Shown: positions 63,542 through 64,000 of the stretch, piece after piece | How positions within the stretch are numbered: the stretch's first letter is position 1 | How the letters are laid out: every line of letters starts with the position of its first letter | Assembly: GCA_016933275.1 (NCBI GenBank) | Contig: JAFGBI010000243.1 | Location: 1 to 64,000 of the forward strand | Direction of reading: 5' to 3' | Source of the DNA: Polyangiaceae bacterium | GTDB lineage: Bacteria > Myxococcota_A > Polyangia > Polyangiales > Polyangiaceae | DNA length: 64,000 nt | The notes under the pieces: model-generated | What the model saw: the letters and a program-made list of their open reading frames with translations, nothing else | What the model was told of the DNA's origin: nothing | Databases searched by the model: none | Position numbers and translations under genes: made by a program

Positions 63542-64000
63542 ATGGGACTCGGAACCTTCAGACGAACGGCCTTGGTGACAGGTGCGGCAGGCTTCGTGGG
63601 CTCGCACCTGGTCGACCGCCTCTTGGACGAGGGCTATGAGGTCGTCGGGCTCGACAACCTGATGACCGGTGATCTGGCCAACCTCTCCGAGGCGTCACGT
63701 GATCCGCACTTCCACTTCCAGTCGGGCGACGTCCGCGATCCTCTGCACGTGTACGCAGAAATCGTGTTCAACCTGGCGTGTCCGGCCTCACCCGTGCACT
63801 ACCAGCGGGATCCATACGCCACCTTCACGACAAGCGTGCTGGGGGCGAAGAACCTCGTAGACATGGCCCGAGGTAGCCGCTGTCGAATCATTCACGCGTC
63901 GACCTCCGAAGTGTACGGCGATCCCGCCGTCAGCCCGCAGCCCGAATCCTATTGGGGGAACGTCAATCCCATCGGGGAGCGCGCCTGCTACGACGAGGGC
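63542..64000 (+). CDS. UDP-glucuronate decarboxylase (UDP-xylose synthase), 5' part
   Basis: An open frame from ATG 63542 runs off the window edge after 153 codons. It shows the extended SDR nucleotide-binding motif [10 protein letters not shown] near residue 14, the [13 protein letters not shown] segment typical of UDP-glucuronate decarboxylases, the catalytic STSEVYGDP, and [15 protein letters not shown], the family signature that precedes the catalytic YxxxK. The family converts UDP-glucuronate to UDP-xylose for cell-surface glycans. The remaining half is outside the window. It follows the radical SAM gene by 150 bp. Confidence 0.88.
   Translation, partial: MGLGTFRRTALVTGAAGFVGSHLVDRLLDEGYEVVGLDNLMTGDLANLSEASRDPHFHFQSGDVRDPLHVYAEIVFNLACPASPVHYQRDPYATFTTSVLGAKNLVDMARGSRCRIIHASTSEVYGDPAVSPQPESYWGNVNPIGERACYDEG

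Overview
The window is GC-rich throughout and carries several marks of a Myxococcota genome, probably class Polyangia. These are two short Cys + transmembrane helix + Arg tails of the MYXO-CTERM type, many lipoproteins with long Gly/Thr/Pro low-complexity linkers, a giant protein built from DUF4215-type Cys repeats, a Ser/Thr kinase paired with a TPR-like secreted protein, and a sigma-54 activator. This is inferred from gene style; there is no rRNA or other marker gene in the window, and no tRNA, CRISPR array, plasmid or prophage gene was seen.

Layout. 0-9.4 kb: the end of a Gly-rich protein, a GT87-type membrane glycosyltransferase, an HtrA-type protease, a bacterioferritin, a fused HisH-HisF enzyme and two lipoproteins, separated by dense intergenic repeats. 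9.6-20 kb: an overlapping cluster (periplasmic-binding-protein-like lipoprotein, trypsin-like protease with MYXO-CTERM-like tail, MntP-type Mn exporter), a diguanylate cyclase, and a PPi-type phosphofructokinase flanked by two unrelated DNA methyltransferases. 20.8-32.6 kb: one 3,912-residue Cys-rich repeat lipoprotein. 32.9-43.4 kb: a hybrid histidine kinase, a GH12-like secreted glycosidase, a GH30-like remnant, a GT2 glycosyltransferase and a second Cys-repeat lipoprotein. 43.6-52.1 kb: an ACP plus ketosynthase pair, a Ser/Thr kinase operon, a formylglycine-enzyme-like lipoprotein, and a NifX/NifB-like protein divergent from a sigma-54 activator with a consensus -24/-12 promoter between them. 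53-64 kb: a CE1/PHB-type esterase, a lipoprotein with YAAP motifs and a perfect 15-bp tandem array, the trkA-trkH potassium uptake operon, two translationally coupled lipoproteins, an Asp-rich lipoprotein, a radical SAM/SPASM enzyme and the start of a UDP-glucuronate decarboxylase.

How it fits together. Most genes concern the cell surface: lipoproteins, secreted proteases and polysaccharide-active enzymes (GH12-like, esterase, GH30 remnant), sugar transferases, ion transport (TrkAH, MntP) and signalling (GGDEF, hybrid kinase, STPK, sigma-54 activator). Operon structure is limited and most genes look monocistronic.

The least expected feature is a set of three intergenic repeat families, called A, B and C here. 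A is about 160 bp, bounded by CTAG, with imperfect terminal inverted repeats and a 16-bp internal stem. B is about 165-175 bp and rich in GGTCAG/CTGACC words. C is about 130-160 bp. They occur singly, in tandem and as mosaics, and in at least four or five places the stop codon of the preceding gene lies in the repeat itself. None is a family I recognise.
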